A DNA stretch of 64,000 nt, taken from assembly GCA_033439795.1 (NCBI GenBank), contig JAUTDP010000012.1:1-64000 (forward strand). The letters are read 5' to 3'. This DNA is from Sordaria brevicollis (taxonomy: Eukaryota; Ascomycota; Sordariomycetes; Sordariales; Sordariaceae). Shown piece by piece: positions 60,673 through 64,000 of the stretch. Numbering within the stretch: the first letter of the stretch is position 1; each line of letters opens with the position of its first letter. The notes under the pieces were generated by a model. The model was not told where the DNA came from and ran no database searches. It saw only the letters and a program-made list of their open reading frames with translations. Position numbers and translations under genes: made by a program.

Positions 60673-62288
60673 GGAGAGGAGGAGATTTGAGTTCTCGTAA
60701 CGTCGCAAGAAGGACAGCCACGAAACCAGGACCAGAGAGGGGGGGGCAGTAATTTAATAGGATAACAGCTCCCGAGAAGCTATCACTTCTTTTGACATGG
60801 ACGAATTGGAAGGGTCAAGTTGGTGACTTCTACTTTGGGCGTAGTTGGTGGACGGAACCTTGAGGGGCAACTGATAGGATAGCAACACCGTCGCAACACG
60901 GGCGGTTTGGTCACACGACGAGATGCCATCTCCACGTTATCATAGGTACTTCTAGAAAGCCGGCGAAGCTGCACGTCAAGGTGATATGTCGAGGTACCTC
61001 CCTATCAAAATTTGCCGGGTTGAACCCCAATGCGGGAGCTCCTGGGGCTCCTGCCGTGCCCAACGATCAACGCCCGTTGCTGGAGCTAGAGCTACTTTCC
61101 ATTTTGAGCCATGTCACTCCACCTCCACCGGCCGGGCTCTGCGGCCGCCCTCCGCCCGGGTGGTCCCAATTCGTTGTGTTAGTGGAAGCACTATCATACC
61201 TCATGTTCAGACCGTATTCACTAACAAAAGAGACCAAGTTGTTGAACGGACGATGAACTTCCAAGTTGAGGCTATTGTATGACCCCAACACAGACTCAAA
61301 ACACGACATGGCAACATGATGTACAAAAAGACAATCCAATTGTTGATGATCAAACTATCTCCGGATACCCGATCGAATGGTAGAGCATGTTGGGAAAGTC
61401 TGGACGGGAAAAGGTTCGCTTAAGGGAAGCCTCCGAGTGGGTAGCGTGCCGTCCCGTTCCTGATGATTTGTGACGAAACGTGAACGGCCACGGCACTGCC
61501 AGTGCAGTGATGCGTGGAAGTCTGAAAGTTCAGGTTCGCGCCCCGCCGTGTCCGCCTGTCAACCCCAAAATGGCTGCGGAGCTGCTTTCAGCGGCAACTC
61601 ACCCGCCAGGCGGCAACCTGATTTTTTGTTTGGAGGGATGGGGGCCTCCCTTTGTTTCGCCTTGCCCGCCGACAACAACCTCGAAAACCCTTCAATATCA
61701 CAAACGCAGTCAGCCGTATCACTGGTCAACCTTGACCCGCACGGTATTTTCAGGGTAAAGTTAGACCGAGCAAATGACTAATATTACCAGCTTGTGAAGC
61801 TTCAAAACTCAAAGTTTGACCACCATAAAGGTCCTGGAGCTGAGCAAAAGTGACTGGAAGGGACGTTACCTCGCTGCTGGAAATCCACCGCGAACCAAAA
61901 CATAGGTTGGATTGCCTACTATTTCTAGCCCACCCCAGGGCAGACACCATCTTCTCTCATCACCAAATTACTGGAACGGCAACCACACAATTGGGTCAAG
62001 AAGATCTCTTCACCAAAGTCAAGAGGAACAGCAAAGTTGAATAAAAAAGAGGAAAATACACTATAAGCGTGCCGAACGAAGGAGCCTATTGTCCATCATT
62101 GATTATCACAAAAGTGATACACATTCACGGTTCCGGACCCGAACGACCCACCAATACGAATCCACCTACTTCTCTTCCTTGGCATTCCTCCTCAGGACGC
62201 TCTCACTTTTGCCTCACTGGGGTTGACCACCGTGGACGACTTTTTACACGACACTCCCATCACGACATAGTACATAAGGTAGTGAGAA
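60673..62288. other. Divergent region, aminopeptidase P / karyopherin
   Basis: A 1.6-kb gap. Overlapping frames near 61,470-61,780 on the + strand have no recognisable domain. Pyrimidine-rich stretches precede the karyopherin start. No gene supported. Confidence 0.45.
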
Positions 62289-64000
62289 TGGAGCCACTCC
62301 CATTACCCACCAGCCTGGCTGAGGTGGAACAGGTAAGAGCAACTGTGAAAAGAGAATGATGGATTACAACCAGGACATCCATGGAGACCACGAGGCTAAC
62401 ACGACTCACATCTGCTGACAGTTGATTATAGCTCTCTACCAGCCAAACCCCCCTGAGACTGTCTCACGTATCCAGGAGGTTCTTCAGAGACTTCAAAAGT
62501 CCCCTGAGGGCTGGCAGCTTGCTCAGAGCTTAATTGGAAACCCCAATGACAACATCAAGTTTTATGCGGCCCTGACCATTATTGTCAAACTAAACAAAGA
62601 CAGGTACATCCCCTATCTCTATTTCTGACTCTTCATCAGACTTTGGCAGACTGACTGATGTTCTCCCAGTGCTACTCTCACCGATGATGAGGCAAAGGAG
62701 CTGCTACAGAACATCCTTGGTTGGACGATAGCATCGTGCGCCCAAGGTGTTGCTCCTTTTGTCATCAAAAAGTTGTGTATTGCTCTCGTCACGTTCTTCA
62801 TCCACTTTTCGCAGTTATGGCCCAACTGCCTTCGCCATTTCATATACAGCCTCGATCTCGGGCGGGCTACCCCTATCGAGGCATTGGACGACGCTCTACA
62901 GACCGAAATCCTCGTCAACAATCTTGAGCTTTCGAAACTGAAGGTCGCCATATGGTTCGCCACCTCCCTTGTCGAGGAAGTTGGAAAGACGGATATGAAC
63001 TCGATCAAGTACGCCCATGTGCACGAGCGTCTCGTCCGTAATGCGGCCGACTTGTCCCCTTTGTTAGCACGCGGGTTTATGCCGTCAGATGACTCCTACC
63101 AGACGCAGGGAGAATCACTCGTTTGTTTTCAGGTATGTGAAACGTCAAAAAGAGATACGTCGAATAACTAAAGATTGAAAGATTGGACAGGCCACTGACG
63201 ATCATGCAGGCCTGGATTCTCTATGGACAACGCACGTCCTCTAATACCGATATCCTGGTGACACAGCTACGGGAACTCGTCAATCCGGCTCTCAACTGCT
63301 TCGCCATCGACGACCTATTTCAGCCAGCCTCCGAACTCTTCAGTGATGTACTCGGCAACTATTCGGGATTCTTCACAGATGCGCACTACGAAGCACTGGC
63401 ATCTTTGTTCGACAGCGAATGGGCGGCAGGGCACTACAACAGGGTCATCCACGGCGACCATGAGCTTGAAGGCATTTCGTTTGGCCTTCTCATGCTTGCA
63501 TATGGTGATGCCAAGGTGTCGGATCTCATGTGCAGCACTGATGAACGGTCACAGAGATTTCTGGGGAGACTAGCTGGTCTTCTTGCTGCTGATGGCTACC
63601 TGGTTGGCGAGGACGCAATATTCGTTCCTGCCCTGGAGTTCTGGGCGACGTTTGTCGAGACCATGATCGACAACATCTACTCGGAAGAGGAAGCGAACGT
63701 GAATGTCTGGCGCCCGCATGCTGAACAACACCTCAAGAGCGTGGTGTCAAATTGCTGGAGGAAGGCGCAGTGGCCCCCTGCAGAGACATTTGCCGAGTGG
63801 GATTCCAATGAGCGTGTCGGTTTCACGGATGCGAGAAAAGATATTGCTGATATGCTACAGTCTATCTTCACTCTTGAGAATCTCGCTCTGGTCTCCCTTT
63901 TCTCTGGTCTATTCCTCCAGGCACTCTCTGTCCAGTCGTGGGCTGAAGTAGAGGCATCGGCATTCTGTCTCGGATCTTTGTCCGATTGCATCACCGAAGA
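62289..64000 (+). CDS. Importin-13/Kap122-like karyopherin, 5' part
   Basis: Exons 62289-62333, 62422-62603, 62670-63132 and 63210 to the window edge; 493 complete codons, no stop reached, so the gene continues to the right. Beta-karyopherins of this group shuttle cargo through nuclear pores under Ran control. The N-terminal repeat (LIIALYQPNPPETVSRIQEV, then SPEGWQLAQSLIGNPNDNIK and FYAALTIIVKLNKD) is the importin-beta N-terminal HEAT repeat. Later helices (IASCAQGVAPFVIKKLCIAL; LRHFIYSLDLG) fit the Kap122/importin-13 branch rather than importin-beta proper. Introns are short with GT-AG ends and coherent phases. A 15-codon first exon (MEPLPLPTSLAEVEQ) is supported by the GTAAGA donor and the CTGACAG acceptor. 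Confidence 0.85.

Noticed and set aside
1..64000. tRNA, 5S rRNA, CRISPR, prokaryotic operon signals
   Set aside because: Looked for B-box-like GGTTCGA, the Neurospora-type 5S start, and spaced direct repeats; no candidate passed. A eukaryotic window is not expected to hold CRISPR arrays or ribosome binding sites.

Overview
The window looks like chromosomal DNA from a filamentous ascomycete of the Neurospora type (Sordariomycetes). Three things point there. The first 20.5 kb carries strand-symmetric C-to-T decay of repeats, the mark of repeat-induced point mutation (RIP). The genes have short introns with GTRNGY donors and CTRAY branch points. The proteins (an Hsp98-type ClpB, the ascomycete mitoribosomal protein mL67/Mhr1, fungal Atp23, Pbn1) are fungal. 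Species identity is inferred, not tested.

Positions 1 to about 20,520 are a very AT-rich graveyard of retroelements in which CpA and TpG are almost gone and TAA/TAG stops fill every frame. Two related Ty3/gypsy-type elements on the + strand can still be followed through gag, protease, reverse transcriptase, RNase H and integrase. Element 1 spans 1-7096; the window opens in the last 33 bases of its 5' LTR. Element 2 spans 12361-19617 and has two 307-bp LTRs and an AATAA target duplication. Element 1 sits inside an older minus-strand element whose 5' end is repeated at 9643-10233. A chromodomain relic lies between them. I support no functional gene here.

Positions 20,521-27,929 have normal base composition and several microsatellites, but no gene I can defend.

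Positions 27,930-64,000 are ordinary gene-dense euchromatin with 14 genes: a caspase-like/homeodomain-like/rhodanese-like fusion (-), Pbn1/PIG-X (+), a sulfotransferase-like protein (+), mL67/Mhr1 (-), Hsp98 (-), Nip7 (+), glutamate 5-kinase (-), Atp23 (+), an Aurora kinase (-), Tip41 (+), an unrecognised acidic nuclear-type protein (-), a FUN14-family protein (+), aminopeptidase P (-), and an importin-13/Kap122-like karyopherin that runs off the right edge (+). From Hsp98 onward the ten genes alternate strictly in strand, so every intergenic gap is either a shared divergent promoter or a convergent 3' end. Most are housekeeping genes (ribosome biogenesis, mitochondrial assembly, proline synthesis, TOR signalling, mitosis, nuclear import) and do not form a pathway.

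The most unusual item is the 1092-residue fusion at 27,930-31,545. Its homeodomain-like segment is split by an intron exactly before the recognition-helix Trp, which ties the caspase half to the rhodanese half. Second is the graded sparing from RIP at the outer edges of the LTRs.
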